From contig NC_135010.1 of NCBI RefSeq assembly GCF_051020985.1, positions 1,486,001 through 1,550,000 of the forward strand: a DNA stretch of 64,000 nucleotides, given 5' to 3'. Positions 12,601-26,015 of the stretch are shown one piece after another; the stretch's first letter is position 1, and every line of letters starts with the position of its first letter. The notes under the pieces were generated by a model. It worked only from the letters and a program-made list of their open reading frames with translations. It ran no database searches and had not been told where the DNA came from. Made by a program: the position numbers and the translations under genes. The stretch is from Nomia melanderi. Its lineage: Eukaryota; Arthropoda; Insecta; Hymenoptera; Halictidae.

Positions 12601-13379
12601 CTCGAGTTATGCAAAAAAGTAAGCTTAGACAGACGAGCCACATTAACGACACGTGAATAACCTTTAGAACTCGTCGGAAGGGGGAACGGTGGTCGCTGAA
12701 ACAATACGGATCATTCAAGTCGCTTTGAAAACTTCAGAAACTTCGGAAATAGAAAGAAAAAAGAAGGAAATTAAGCTGATGCTCGGCTAGTCCGATACAA
12801 AGACCGTGGAAGTTTATTACTGTCACGGCATCCCCCTCACGGTATAATCGGGACCCAGAGCTCGGCGTTGCGGAGAATCGTGAAGCGTGCTAACTCATCC
12901 GTTATGAGACCGACCGTTCAACACTGAATTAGCATGGGACTTTTTGCAGCGGAGACACACCAGCCACGTACATAGGAATTTTACCCGGTAAGCTGTACCC
13001 GTATTTTTCCATGAGCTTCGACGACCGCGTTGACGGTACACAACAATGGCTATGGCAACTCTGTTCTCCCGCGTTTATAACCAACGTTGTATCGCCGATA
13101 AACTAGAAAGTGTAACGCAGCACGTGGAACCCGCTTTACAGACAGATTCGCCGCATAAAAGCAGTACGTCAGCTGTTTCATAGCTTTGATACCTTCCAGG
13201 CGTTCTGTATTCGAGAACGGCACGCCGGATTTCATATTCGTTGTATTGGGCCGTGTAATAGGAAACGTCGGATTTTGTGGAAAAATGAAAGACCTTATTT
13301 GATCTTGTAAAAGACGTTTATTCGATGAAAATATGCTCTATTCGATTCGATACATGTCTGCCAACATGTTTTTAACCGG
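9601..13379. other. Long AT-rich stretch with an unexplained block at 12660-13260
   Basis: Most of this stretch is AT-rich with no supported feature. The block 12660-13260 is clearly more GC-rich (for example CGGGACCCAGAGCTCGGCG near 12850) and has scattered CpG. It has no long frame, no repeat partner and no obvious RNA fold, so it could be a promoter, non-coding exon or conserved enhancer. Confidence 0.4.
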
Positions 13380-13383
13380 TTAA

Positions 13384-14020
13384 GGTAAAGGCACCAATTA
13401 CCCTGGTATCGGTAGTTGACCATTTTTCAGGAAAACGTGAAAAATAAGGTTTTTAAAAGTAATAATATTTCGATAAATACGCGATAGATATGCTGCAGCA
13501 TCTACCGACCCAAGTCTGAAACACTTTTATCTGAATTAGATTGTTTATGGTAAAAACTAACGATTTATTTCCTTGATGTTTGTTGTATGTCTCCGTATTG
13601 TACTTTCCTTGACGTTGTCATTAAGAAACGGTGTATAATTCATGGTAAGAAATGAACTTTTTTTCATGTGTATTTGTCCTTTTACTTGTAATTTGTCATA
13701 ATCGTTGTAAATAAACGATATTAAAGTAATCACCTTTACTGTTTTTCGTTTTACTATGTGGTCAACTACTAACATATGTTCAATTACTGTTTTCTCGTTT
13801 TCAACGATGATCAACTTCTGACGCGAGTACAGAATTTTCAGAAATGTCTATCAAATTTTGATTGTATAACTATTTCAAAAAAGTTCGCTTTGTTACATAA
13901 TATAGGGAGTTCAAATAGTATTTTCACGCTTTGAGTCTCTCTATTTAATAAAGATGCAACCGTTTACTGTTATTCACGCAGAAAATTTGACATAACTGGT
14001 CAACTACTACTGCTTTTATC
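13384..14020. mobile_element. TT-6 element (637 bp), TTAA-flanked
   Basis: TTAA lies at 13380-13383 and 14021-14024. The left end GGTAAAGGCACC is followed within 30 bp by GGTAGTTGACCA, and the right end read backwards is GATAAAAGCAGTAGTAGTTGACCA, so both ends carry the same terminal and subterminal motifs. The motif GGTCAACTACTA occurs again internally near 13759, and a diverged form (GATCAACTTCTG) lies near 13807, inside a roughly 50-bp imperfect tandem pair at 13738-13820. The 85-codon minus-strand frame at 13557-13814 has no recognisable transposase motif. No second copy was seen. Confidence 0.55.
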
Positions 14021-14024
14021 TTAA

Positions 14025-16734
14025 CTGCATTCGACGAGCATACACGTCATCGTGCTAGTTCGTTCAACGATGAATTATTTATTTTTTCAGATAAGCATGC
14101 AATTCTTCTTCATTTTACTTTAACTTTTATTAATACACTTCAATATTTGATTTCATTGCGAGCATTATCAGAGATTTTTTAAATTAAATTCTATAATTAA
14201 CAGGTTAATGAATATATATTCTTCCTTGGAAAATTCTGAATGTTTAGAATTAATTAATTCTAAAGACGTCGTTGTAAACTACTGTTTCGGGTTTACCGCG
14301 CGATTCATTTTACAAAGAAACATCACCGAAACGAAATTTTGCAAGTCAACGCTGCACTGGTTTTTCATTCACAGTATTATCCCCAAATGTTTTCTTTAGA
14401 TTTTGAGCAGTTTTCGCAGCATTATTTCCATCCATTACTTTCATAAGTGTCCATGTATTCAAAAAACAATGCAGGAAATAATTATTGTGCATAATTCGGA
14501 AATTTGTTTGCAAAAAGTTACTCTGATATAATCGACAATGAAACTGTTTGAAGAGTTTGAAAACTCTTAAACGTTACGCACTTTTTGAACTTACTTTTAA
14601 TTTATAGGCAACTGTATATATAATAAACATACACATAAACCCAATACAAGTGATACTCGTAAATAGTAACAACACGATTAAATAATATAGATTAATAGTG
14701 TGACAGATAAAAGGCAGGACGAAATTATTGTCTTCACATGATAAATTTAATTATCCATGCAATGGATACCAACCTATTTCAATGTTGTGTATTCTGGTAA
14801 ACCCATTCTCAATTCACAATTGAACTTTCTCTTAAAAATAGTGTAGGTGTATATAATATCTATATTATACATATTATTACTTTTTAAAATTTATACATCT
14901 ACAGTTCCTCGGGAAAAAATTTGAAAATTTACATTACAGTGTGTTAACAAATGAAATACAGGTAAATACTTACACATTGGATTCGAATTTCAAAATTAAT
15001 ACTGCAACTAAAATAAGATGCAAGTTTCGAGAATGTGAAGACAAAGTCGGAACAAAATCCAAAAGTCCAAAAGTACATACATATATAGAATTAGTAAAAT
15101 ATTATGTACGAACATATCATTTACAGAGATCACAAAATTATTCTAAAACTGTACATATAATTTACATAGAGAACAGTAATTATGTAAATTAATTACGTAA
15201 AGTTACGAAGAAAATCGAAACCAATAAATGCAAATGTGGATTGATATTGAAACTTTATAGATAAACAAGCCTTTTAGTATCGTTTGTACAGAATATGCGA
15301 GAAAATTAATTCTTAGAGATAAAACACTTACTATATTAATAAATAACAAGTAAAAAGAAATAAAAAAACATACGAAGCACTTCTATTTCAAGACTGACAG
15401 CTATGATTACTTGCAATTTTGAAAAGAATACTCGTCCAAAATTGTATATAGAAATAAATTTATATAGGAAAGCAATTTCCATGAAACAGTTCGATAGAAA
15501 ATACCATATAATAAAGTAAATATAGAAAAAGATTAACTTCTGTAAAAAGCTACATTGACAGAGATAATATATTGTAGAAAAAAGACAGATTAAAGTGAGC
15601 ATAATATTTTTGAATAAATATATTTTAGGGCAAAGTATTTTAAAATAAAATGTTGCCTTTCGAAAACATTCTGCATAGATCACTGAATACTGTATGATAT
15701 AGCTTATGCATAAAAACTCTACCGTAAAGTGCTAACATTAATCCCACAGAACGTTTATGGTCTACGATACGAAGAAAATTTAAAGCTCACGAGATAACAT
15801 TAAAATAGATATTAACCTTTCGTGTCTCGGTAATATTTTTTCCATCGGCAGAAGTTTCTTATAAAGCCATACTTTTTAAGACAACGTCTTTTTTCTAGAA
15901 TTTCTTGCAAAAACTTTTTGTAATTCATATTTAATAATCTGTGAGATTCCAAAGTGATCATTTTAAACTAAATTCGATTAAAATTAATCGAACTGTTCTC
16001 AACTTAAAATATAAAATAATGTAAATATAGAATTTCATAAACAAAAGGATAATTGTTCCTTTGAACAATAACCGTAATTTTTTACGGATTCATATGATGA
16101 TATCAATGCAAATATTAGGTTGAAAGAATAACATATCATTCGTACTTTGCTATAGTTCGCGTTTAGGTTTTTGTCTTTTTGCAAGCTGACGATGTAACAG
16201 ACCTAACCTAAAAAGCTTCGAAGATTTAAACCTTCGCATTTCGTTCTGCATTCAATAGAAATCAACAGAACACTTCTCAATATTTCTTTATTTTCTTCTT
16301 TTTTTGTGAAGCTTTCCCTAATCTAATAATAATTGCTGTGTTGTTAGAAGATTGATGAGAGTTGTTAAAAAATTTATAGTCCATGTGGAGATAGATCTAT
16401 GATTCGGCACAATTACTAACAAAAGTATAACGGAAAAGTTTGTAAGTACAAAAGTATGAAGTTACCTCGTTACCGTCCTACTTTGGCGATCCCAGTAATG
16501 ACTTATTTCTACTCTCACTATATACACCTAGCACAGCACAAGATTTCGAGACAGAGAAGTAACAATGAACAAACGGAATAGAACGAAAGCAAACGAGCCC
16601 TTATCTGCGATTGACTTGCCATCGAACAACATAGCTCTCCAATTCTCTTTCACGTACAGTTCAAAGATGACTCAATGTCTATTGAAACGGCACACGTACC
16701 GTCCTCGTTGCAGCGAACCTGGCAGTTTCGTCTG
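14025..16734. other. AT-rich DNA without a supported gene
   Basis: The frames at 14208, 14941 and 15336 are rich in Ile, Lys, Phe and Tyr, as expected from AT-rich non-coding DNA. A mildly GC-rich patch at 16480-16735 sits just before the FB-1 copy. Nothing else is supported. Confidence 0.5.
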
Positions 16735-17085
16735 ACCCGGAACGGAATCGAACCCAGAAATTCGAAAAATTATGAAACTGTCTGTAAGAAGAGTAAATCA
16801 AGCCTAATAAAATGCAACTTTTTCGTGCGGAATTGCACTTTGAAAGGGTGGTTTCACCCCTTGAAAAAATGCAAGCTTTTCTTTTCCATGGATTATCTTG
16901 AAAATGATAGAAGATAGCGAAAAACAGTTTAAACGAACAATATATTGTTCTTCCACGTTTATAAAATTGCAAAATAAAATCTTTCATATAAAGTTCAAAT
17001 TTTAGAAAATTCTAAAAATTTGGAAAAATTAAACGTTTTTTTGCAATTTTATATACATGAAAGAACAGTATATTTTTTACAACGG
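16735..17085 (+). mobile_element. FB-1 element with truncated return arm
   Basis: The left arm (GAACGGAATCGAACCCAGAA through CACCCCTTGAAAAAATGC) runs to about 16985. A short piece of the return arm, TGCAATTTTATATACATGAA, follows at 17042-17061 and then stops near 17085. The element therefore lost most of its right arm. Confidence 0.7.
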
Positions 17086-20000
17086 ACAGTACAAGTGGTG
17101 TTTTTCTGGTTCACAGCTTCAGACTTTTGATGGGTTACGTGCAACGATATTGACAGATCACGTAAATCAGTAAATCAGTGACCGAGAATATGAGGAATTA
17201 AAAGTAAGAGAAAATGAAAACTAATCAGCTGAATTTCTCAGCCTAGTCATCAAGTGATCTCCTAGCAGTACGTAGATGTAGTAAACTCCAAATAACTTGA
17301 ATTATTTATTAAAATTATAGTGGACTGTTTAGGTAGCTGATTCTTGGAGTTTCAATTGTATGATGACCCTGATCGCTAAATTGTATAAACGTAAATTAAA
17401 AAATGCTCCTGAGCTCTTGGAGTCTCATTGCTGACTGACTGACTAGTTTATAGAAAAGACTCATCGTTGAAAAAAAGGAAAGGTGGCGGAGTGTTCGACA
17501 ACTTCCGAAAATCTTCGAAGTGGCTAATTTTCCTATTGGCGGTTGAACTAAATAGATCTGTCATTGGTCAAATGGGATACGCGCGAAAATACATTATTTC
17601 AGCGCGCAAGCCTCTTATTTGGGCGCGCGAATGGCCATGCCCGTAATGAAAAGGCGTTCAGAGGTGGAAAAGGTTTTAGCTGGTGGTTCGGAACTTCTCA
17701 GTACGTGTTAGATGACTTTACAAGAAGCCATAGCCTATTTTCTTGGAAGTAATAAACTTAAAATCGCCGGTATAAACAATGAAACAGTCTCTGTCGGTGC
17801 AAGGATGCATAGAAATTCAAAAGGGTTTAGATAGGCTATGGCTCCTCGTGTTGCATTGTAGAAATTAAAGAATTTTCTGGAAATCGCCGTTGCCCGTGGA
17901 TTTGAATCTCTAACAGTCGTTTTGCGATCCAACGTAGCCGAAACAGTACATTCATCCTTTTTAAGGTTTTGCATATAAAAAAGTGCATGGAATAATAGAA
18001 TGCATGTGAATAATAGAATGGGAGAAGTTACAGTGCTCGCCGGTTAGTCAGTCCACCCAGTGATCGTGTTTATGTTAAACACTTTCGCTCGCTCGACACT
18101 ATCTCTCTTTGTCTTTGGCTGAGTGACAGCCGGCTAATGAGGGCAAAGACGAAATTACTTCCCTGCTTCGTACCGTCTTGCTGACTGTCCTAAGTCGCAC
18201 AACACCAACAAGGCACAACTGTATAAAGCGTTGAACGTTGGCTCAGGAATTTAATTAATACCAAAAGTGGCCCACATAAGCAGTGACACAATCAAATACA
18301 ACGATAATTTTAATATTACTTTCGTTATAGTATTGTCGACGAACTTTCAATGAACATGCATATTTCATCTGATAACATGTTTTGTGGCACGTGCACCATT
18401 TGTCGTATTTACACCCACAATTTTTGTAAGGAAACTTTTTGTGTGAGACATGTATCGAAGAATAATACACATCGCGATGCAGTGAAGACGTAAAGAAATA
18501 ATATTAAAATATATACAAAAGTCTCCAACAACTTGAATGTAATTTAATATTTTATTTAAAAAATCAGTGCATTTTATAAGCAAGATATAACCGAAATTTC
18601 CGGTGGCAAGGAATTATTAATAATATGCAACAATAGTATTAAATGCTTTTGAAAGCAACTGTACGTTCATTTGCCAGTTCTACAAGAGCTTTTTAGATTT
18701 TTATAAATCGAACTAGCTTTTATGGTACAAAGTATATATTTATAGAAGCTTATAATATTTGAGTATTTTTAATCAACTCAAAAGTAAATCCTTAATAATG
18801 AGATCCATATTTGCATTGGAATTAATTCGTTTTTTTCGAGGAATTAAAGAATTTGTTAATTTGATTAATGTGATCGTAACTGCGACTATCGATAGATTTT
18901 GAGGCTGATAAATAGTACATTAATATTGGCCAAAGCTGTAAATCAATCGTCGAATCAATTATCGAATAAGATATTCTTATCATGCAGGCTGGATTAGTAC
19001 ATCATACAATGACAATAAAAATCTAGATTCTAGATAAAAATTTGAGAACGTAACACACAATTCTTCTGAATTTTAAGAATTATATAAACAACAATAATGA
19101 AATAATTACAAATTCATGTTGCATTGATTATATCGTGCCAAACTTCATTTAAAATACTACTTAAAATAATGTGTTTTTTCTATATTATTTAGTCGATTTG
19201 TTTCACTGTCTCCTCCTTAAATAACATTTAGCAATTACGTGTTCTGACGTCCATGTTTGACGCTCATAAAGCAGCGAATTATTTAACTGAAATGAACCGT
19301 GGCCGAAAATTGGCAAGTATATTAAGTCGAACAAAATTGTTGCACAATCAGTGCTTCCTTCGTCAAGGATATTCATACCTACGGTTTCCGTGATTCAAAA
19401 TAAACGTAGATTAAACTAGTTGGTTTATTATCACGCCACGCCTATCGATCGTCCCTAGTACTAGTTTTGGAGATAGTCCAAAGTAATTTGTAATTGAATG
19501 GACGATTAAAAAATCAAATTTTGTGTATTGCATTGCAACATCTTCAGTCACTGATAAAAAAATTGCACGATTATTATCAATAAAAGGAATTATTGCAACA
19601 GAATTATACAACTTCAGTTCCAGGAAGTTTTCACTTTGAAACGCTAGGTCACGCTATATTTAATTTTAAACTCATTAGAATCTCGAGTATTCTCAGTAGT
19701 TCAGTCTAGTGCACACAGTTCAACTGTATTTCAGTATTTTACATCATAATAATGAAACGTAACTAAAATCATATTATCACACGCTGCATTATAAGCGCAT
19801 GCAGCGACGCTACGATTCGTAGCAGTTGAATATTTGTAATCAAATCTGAACATCGAGTTCGATTCGGCGTAAAACAGCAAGAGTCAATAAACTAAAGGCT
19901 TTACCATAGTAGTAGATTGTACACGCTTTGCCTTCAGATAATTTGTATTCGTTTTTGATTTCTTCCATTGAAAAAGTGGACAACTTTCGCAGTAATAAAT

Positions 20001-20450
20001 ATTCCCAGATGCTAATATTGCTTATTGCCCATTACTTGGAACATGAGACGGAAGTGAAAACTTGTACGGTTTTAATCGCATACGCGAACCAGATACTAGG
20101 CGAACAAGTTTTTAATAAGATACATTGTTGCATTACACGACTCTGTAACTTTCTATAACAGAGTCGTTTCAGAACGCATGGATACAGTGTTTGTAATGTA
20201 AAACATAATCAGTACATTTCAAATATTCTTGATAATTTTATAAGCTGAGCAACTCCTTGCCTGATATTCTATTAAACAGGTAAATCTAAAAGTTTCACGT
20301 TAATTAAATGTATTATCAAATACGACTAATCCAGTGATAAATGAGTTGAAAATGAAAATACTCTAATCGTTTCAATAACATAAGGGAAGTATCTAAAAGA
20401 CTTGTAACCACGAACAAAGCGTTTACTTCATACCATTCCTTAAAAGATTA
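17086..20450. other. No supported gene; two GC-richer patches
   Basis: The patch 17460-17740 contains CCAAT-like sequence on both strands (ATTGGCGG, CATTGGTC) and three GCGCGC runs near 17590-17625, which would suit a promoter but proves nothing. The patch 18025-18240 begins with TA then CAGTGCTCGCCGG, which looks like the start of a Tc1/mariner-type end, but no matching opposite end was found. The remainder is AT-rich. Confidence 0.35.
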
Positions 20451-20963
20451 TACGGCGTGGGTCACAAAGCGTGATCAGATTAGATTATTCTGCAGCGACG
20501 GCTCGATCAGAAATTTGTTAGGTAAAATAACATGATATCATTAAATGTGTCCCATGATACAGAACGAAGTGTTTACAAACAGTACGCGAGGGATCAAGTC
20601 GATAAGGACTAATACTGATTTATCAGCAACTCTAGAAAGTGTATAACAGTGTGGCTTACTATTCCTCTTTACTAATCTTTAAAAATCTTATAAAAATCTT
20701 ATAAATCGAAAAAAAAAAATATCTGTTATGGTCTTTGTCGAATTCGTCTCAGTATCCCCCAAAAGATGGATTTGAAAAAATTTTAGATTTACCTGTAAAA
20801 GACTGAAGGTGAATTTAATAAGTCCGGAAAAAGAAGGTTGACAAAAAATTTGGTAGAATTATCTTAAAGCACTCTTTGAACTGTTATTTTAGCTAAAGAA
20901 ATGTCCGATCGAAATGCTAATAGCAGAATAATCTAAGCTAACGACGCTTTGTGGCCCACCCTA
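20451..20963. mobile_element. TA-2 MITE (513 bp)
   Basis: The left end TACGGCGTGGGTCACAAAGC and the right end read backwards, TAGGGTGGGCCACAAAGCG, are inverted repeats. The similarity extends inward for about 40 bp through AGATTATTCTGC on the left and its inverse on the right. Each end is bordered by TA (20449-20450, 20964-20965). The end sequence and TA target suit a Tc1/mariner-mobilised MITE. There is no coding capacity. Confidence 0.75.
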
Positions 20964-21039
20964 TATAATTTTTCGATAAACAATTCTGTTTACCTTCGTT
21001 TCTCGTAAAAAATTGGTTCGTTGATTTTCAGACGTAGAA

Positions 21040-21340
21040 ACAAGCCCACTGTTGCGACGCGAAAGCAGTGTATCACAAATCGTAATCAATAGCAGAGGTG
21101 CACGTTAGTCACAATTAATGGTACACGGCGTTTTCCAAGTCCCGCGGCAACGAATACATTTAATGTCGAGACCTGCACGTATTCACTAAGCCGCGGTAAT
21201 GTCCGGGCATCACGGATGCACGAACATGTCGATTTTAATGAAGACGAATAGGCTGATCGCGATTCCGATAATGGCTGATAATGATAATAGCTGTGTAAGT
21301 ATTTACGCGATGTATCAGCAACGTGCAACACGTGGAAAAT
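21040..21340. promoter_or_regulatory. GC-richer unique block, possible regulatory DNA
   Basis: This 300-bp block stands out from AT-rich flanks and contains several TAATG/TAATTG-type cores and GATA sites (CTGATAATG repeats near 21265-21290), which are common in insect enhancers. An 81-codon minus-strand frame overlaps it without a recognised domain. The regulatory reading is an inference from composition only. Confidence 0.2.
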
Positions 21341-23977
21341 TTGAATGAAATCGAAAACTTGTAAACATGTTATAAAATCGTGATCGACACTCGAGATATG
21401 CTGTCTGTTAACAATTCAAGGAATTCCATACTATATAATCTTATAGCATTAATATAATAGATCAATTCTCTGGAATGTAAAACATTTCGTAGGAATAAGA
21501 AGAAATAAAAAAAAAACGATTTTACGTTTTTACACAGCAGTTACATCATTAGATCATAGAACCTCGTATTGTATGCAGATTTGTAAGTGTTAGAATTCTT
21601 GTGCAAAAGGAAGTAAGCTTGAATAATTGTTCAGACATTATTGAAAATAAAAAAAATTTTACTTAGAGTAATGTTCACGATTTTAAGGAACTTTATGTTC
21701 AATATTACGATATGAATCTCATTTACTAGGTACTACGACATTAAATCTTCCATTTTAATCATACGAGAAATGTTTAAATAATAATTTGAATGTCTTCGAA
21801 GGGTAAAATAAGAATTCTTTTCGTGCTTACTTTGTCCAACTTTTTGTTACAACTACACCTTATTGCAGACTTTAAAATGCATTTAAGTATGCCGGAGAGA
21901 TTACCCTGAGGTGATCTTAAGCATAAAAAAATGTTATTACTTTAGATTGATGTGCAAACTCTTTGTAAATACAATATATAAATATGTGAAATGTTGAAAA
22001 TAGTGTCCATCGGTAACTACACACTTTGTAACAATTAAGGGTCGACGTTTTGTTATAATAAAGAGTATATACTATATACACAATAAACGGTGATACTCGT
22101 TTAACTGTTTTAAGACTTAAATTGTACGATTTATTACGTCTTTTGAAATTGTAGATTTCTGTTAACAAATATCTTTTAGCTTTATCTGATGATCGATTGA
22201 ACTTGGATCAAAATTCTACACTTAGAAACAATGCAACGTTTATCTGCATGTAGTTGACGAAGAAAGTAACGTATCCATTTCTGATATAAACCTTCAATAT
22301 TAAAGAGAATTAAGGTAAATAATCTTATTTTATATAAGATCCAAAAAGCATAGAAGTTTAATAAAATATAACAATAGAAAATAATTATTGTGTATATTGA
22401 ACTTCTAGAATATTTTACGGCTTCCGGATTTTAAAAAAGGATATTACATTATTATTTACTGTGCAGTCAGTTTTTTTATCAAGCATTATAATATTATTAA
22501 AAACTTGCATGTATCTATCTACACATAAATTTTTTAAAAGTAATTTTGTTCAATATTACTACGTTTTAATTACATCCGTCGAAAAATTTCTTTTTGGCAA
22601 AATTGCAGTTATAAATGACTGGTCACTACAGCATCATCTGGTTGTCATGTACGTGGTTTCTTTCAATTTTTTGAATCCTTGTAAAAGTTTTGATTGTAAT
22701 TCAACCCGCGTATAAGATTCTTATCAACGATAATTCATTGGAACACTCCCTAACGAAATACTGATAATGTAATAATAAAAATGTATTTATTTGAAAAAAC
22801 TCTCCTAAAGAAACAGATAATGGTAAAAAAGCATTCTTAAAATTTTTAATAATGTTATCAGTTCTGTGTTTAATACATGCACAATATCACTACTAAAGAT
22901 AATTTAAGAAACGCTACTATCTACTGTTCTAAATGCACATCGATCGACATTATCAGAAAATGAGAGACAATGTAGTTGAGTCGAACGAGCGGCAACCGAA
23001 GAAAATAACACAAGGTACAACCGAACAACCGAGAATTAATTACAAAATTATGGAAATATAAAGACAAATTAAATGCTATTAAAATGCTATTTTTTTTAAA
23101 TTGTGCATTTTAAATCGATGCCAATTATACTTGTAACACAAGTAAACTCATTTGAAGAAAGCTGTGCACAACAATTTTTTCATATCTTTATCTAGATTTC
23201 ATCATAAATATATTTTTTGTGCGATCTATAATTTTTTTCAATGATCGAAAAACTAATAAAATTTCTCTTAAAAATCGTGTTTCAAAATTGCAATACTCAA
23301 ATGTTTTCAAAGTTAAAATGCTTAATAATCAGTTAAGTCCAAAAATGTGTTTTATTTGCCTATGTTTAGGAGTTCCTCCTCTTTTCACGAATCAATGAAA
23401 CTCACAAGTAAAATATTTGGTAACACAAATGCCGGTGAAAAATTTGTCACGATTCTCAAATAAATATATAGAGACAGCAATAAATTATAATATTTCTTTT
23501 ACAAATATTTCAAAAACTACACTTATGAAAAGGTTATTATTGCCACACAAGATTATTGCATTGCACCGTGTTTGATAATAAAATTTCTTCATATCTTCAG
23601 GAACAGCAGAAATAATCGAACGCCAATTCTTAGTGAAACGGCCTGTATATAACCCTTTGAATACGATATCAGTTTATATAACGGTGATTGAATATAACGA
23701 CTATTTCTTCTGGTTCATCGAAGTATAAAAATCATTGAATGATTCCATGAAGCATCCATTTCCCATTGTCGCTAAATCAAATCTTCGAAATTCAATCTTG
23801 CCGATGGCTCCGCTTCCCGATAAGATTTTCTGGAGAGAGGAAGAGAACGATTTCGTAAATTCCCAGTGAGATCGTTGAATCCTTCAGCTAGTCACGTGGA
23901 ATCCGCACGTTACCGCAAATGATGACAGTGCCAGTCACATTATGGTGCTGCTGGTGTTGAGTGGCAAGGAATCGTAA

Positions 23978-24060
23978 GGTAGCCAGCAAGAGTGCAACCA
24001 AGCGGCCTTCATTCGCCGCGACTCGGCTTGGTGGCGCCAAGCTGACCTATCTGTTCCACC
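23978..24060 (+). repeat. GC-rich repeat copy 1, shared with 31421-31508
   Basis: The stretch from AGCCAGCAAGAGTGCAACCA through the CGGCCTTC block to CTGTTCCACC aligns with 31421-31508. The core, 24029-24056, is 28 bp identical to 31477-31504 and contains GGTGGCGCCAAGC. Both copies are in the same orientation inside GC-rich blocks. Frames differ between copies, so shared protein coding is unlikely. Confidence 0.8.
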
Positions 24061-24372
24061 GGCGCGGTTGTTCAGCCTGATTGCTTGACTTTCTTGAGAA
24101 TAGAAACACAGCTCGTTCATTTCCTGCGTTTGGTACAAATGAAATTTCTGATCCAACTGTCAAGCATTGTTTTTATTTTCTAAATACAATCGGTGAAATT
24201 CTCGCAGTGGCACTGAACGTGTCACTTTTAATCTGTTTTACTGTTACCGATTGAGTTTTTAATGGTTACCGACTGAAATGATCAAATGCGTAATTGTGCC
24301 TTCGGCTTCGATTCCTGTCTTTATTAGTATTTCTGGTGTCTGCGTCCTGTTTGGGTTGGTACGGTTATATTT

Positions 24373-24397
24373 CGCATCGCATCGCATCGCATTGCAA
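24373..24397. repeat. Short CGCAT pentanucleotide repeat
   Basis: Four to five tandem copies of CGCAT, the last with a T for C change. Confidence 0.8.
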
Positions 24398-25437
24398 ATT
24401 TCAGCAAAATTACCATACTTCCATCATTTTCCTCGTACTTTGAAGTATATAAATACGGTTTATGGTTATCGTACAATAAAGTATTGATTTTATATTCCTA
24501 TGAAGTAAGATGCACTCTTACGTTAACATAACTTCTTTTGTATATAAAAGGAGATAAACCATCGAACAAAAAAGAAAACACTTTGAATATGAAAATTGTC
24601 CTAAAAATCAAGGCACAGAAAAGATCGCAGATAAGTAACTTTATTAAGTTACATAGTGGGTATGCTGATAGAACTTATATGTGGTGTAAAAATAAAAAGC
24701 TGATGCGAAAGTACACTTCATTAATTTTACGAGCTGCATCAATTGAGAATGTAATAACAACTCAAATATAAGCAAATTTAAATCGTTTAATTACTAAAAG
24801 TCATAACCAACAAATTTCACGGAATAATAAACGCTTTTTACGAACAAGAACGAATATCGAAGAGTTAAAAACTTGCAAGACGTAGAATGAAGTCAGACCT
24901 TTATAAGAAAATATGTTCAATCTTCATTAGTCGGGTGGCTTTTAGTGGTATGATCGGTAGAAGGCTGTTATAAGTTGAAATTTTGAGAGGGAAATGAGCT
25001 TATCTGAATACAACTATACGTATATACATTTATAAAATTGAATTCATAAAAACATGCAGAACTTTTTAATGATGTATCAATTCCGTTTATTAAACAAATG
25101 AATTTCGAACAATGAAAATTTTATCATAACAACGCGGTTATTCACAATTAAGAATTAATTAAAGAATGACCTCAGAGAAAAAAATGTTAAAATAATGTAG
25201 AATAGCTTGCCTGTTTTTAAAACGTAACCTATAAATTAAAAAGTTGAGAAGAACATTGGTACGAAAATTCAAAACAATTTGTAATAATTACAGAGCTCGA
25301 AAATAGCGTAAAACTACAAATTTTAATTAAAAATATGAACAATTTTTCAGGTTGTTCGAAAAATGGAAATAGTAGTGACTATTACTATTAATACTATAAT
25401 ACTGTGACAAAGACTATTAAAATTCATCAGGATATGA

Positions 25438-25457
25438 ATATATATATATATATATAT
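25438..25457. repeat. (AT)n microsatellite
   Basis: Ten AT units in a row inside AT-rich DNA. Confidence 0.9.
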
Positions 25458-25796
25458 GAATATATAAAACATAAGTACTATATATGACAAATTCAAAAGT
25501 GTCTTACAAAAACTGTGGATATTGGCAATTTTCAAGGTCCTCAAACTGAATATTTTCAGCTGACTAAAAATTACAAATTCTTAAATAATGGAGAACAAAA
25601 CCACTTGTCTGAATTTTAAGCAATAATTTCTAAATATATTCTGAATACTGAAATCAATGAACAATCATATCGGTTAACCGTTCTACCAATTTCTTTGTTA
25701 CCGAATTAAAAAATTAATTAAAAAATGATCTGTCAATAAAAATATTTAAGGACACTAAAGATCTTATTCTTATGGTAGTTCTATTGTTAACATTGA

Positions 25797-26011
25797 CACT
25801 AAAAATACCGAGCAGTTACATTGACTTTTTGAAATTTCTCTACAGAAAGTCCAAGAGTGCATCTACTGAAACTTTAATTGATTTAAAATTCAGTTTGCAT
25901 ATTGCTAAATCCATTTCTTTAATGAATTTTCAGAGAAACATCTGTTATATTTTTGATAATTGACAGAAGAATAAAACAGGAATAGGTAATTTTGACCTGA
26001 TAGTTTTAGTG
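25797..26011 (+). mobile_element. TT-2 MITE, uninterrupted copy (215 bp) with TTGA flanks
   Basis: The ends CACTAAAAATACCGAGC and, read backwards, CACTAAAACTATCAGG match the family ends CACTAGAACTACC. The flanks are TTGA on both sides (25793-25796, 26012-26015), not TTAA. The internal sequence near CCATTTCTTTAATG keeps the TTAA that is the insertion site in two other copies. The 63-codon frame through it is not a gene. Confidence 0.85.
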
Positions 26012-26015
26012 TTGA

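Larger units (their letters stand above)
20966..25437. other. No supported gene; AT-rich with two notable blocks
   Basis: Apart from the separately listed block at 21040-21340 and the repeat at 23978-24060, this stretch is AT-rich. The interval 23560-24160 is moderately GC-rich as a whole and leads into that repeat. Short frames throughout show no domain. Confidence 0.4.

Noticed and set aside
13557..13814. 85-codon frame inside TT-6 as a possible transposase
   Set aside because: Too short, with no DDE or zinc-finger motif; its sequence is dominated by the element's internal repeats.
16720..16770. tRNA-like T-arm sequence on the minus strand (GGTTCGATTCCG)
   Set aside because: The arms around it do not pair, no D-arm or anticodon arm fits, and the string is part of the FB-1 end (ATCGAACCC).
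17490..17525. Heat-shock-element-like TTCCGAAAATCTTCGAAG
   Set aside because: The spacing of the GAA and TTC units does not fit the nGAAnnTTC rule.
17880..17940. Second tRNA-like string (GATTCAAATCC on the minus strand)
   Set aside because: No T-stem pairing and no cloverleaf could be drawn.
18025..18240. Possible Tc1/mariner-type end beginning TA then CAGTGCTCGCC
   Set aside because: No opposite inverted end and no second copy were found, so I do not call it an element.
25773..25790. TT-2-like end GGTAGTTCTATTG before TTAA just upstream of the TT-2 copy at 25797
   Set aside because: Only the end matches; the sequence before it matches no TT-2, TT-2b or TT-2c interior.
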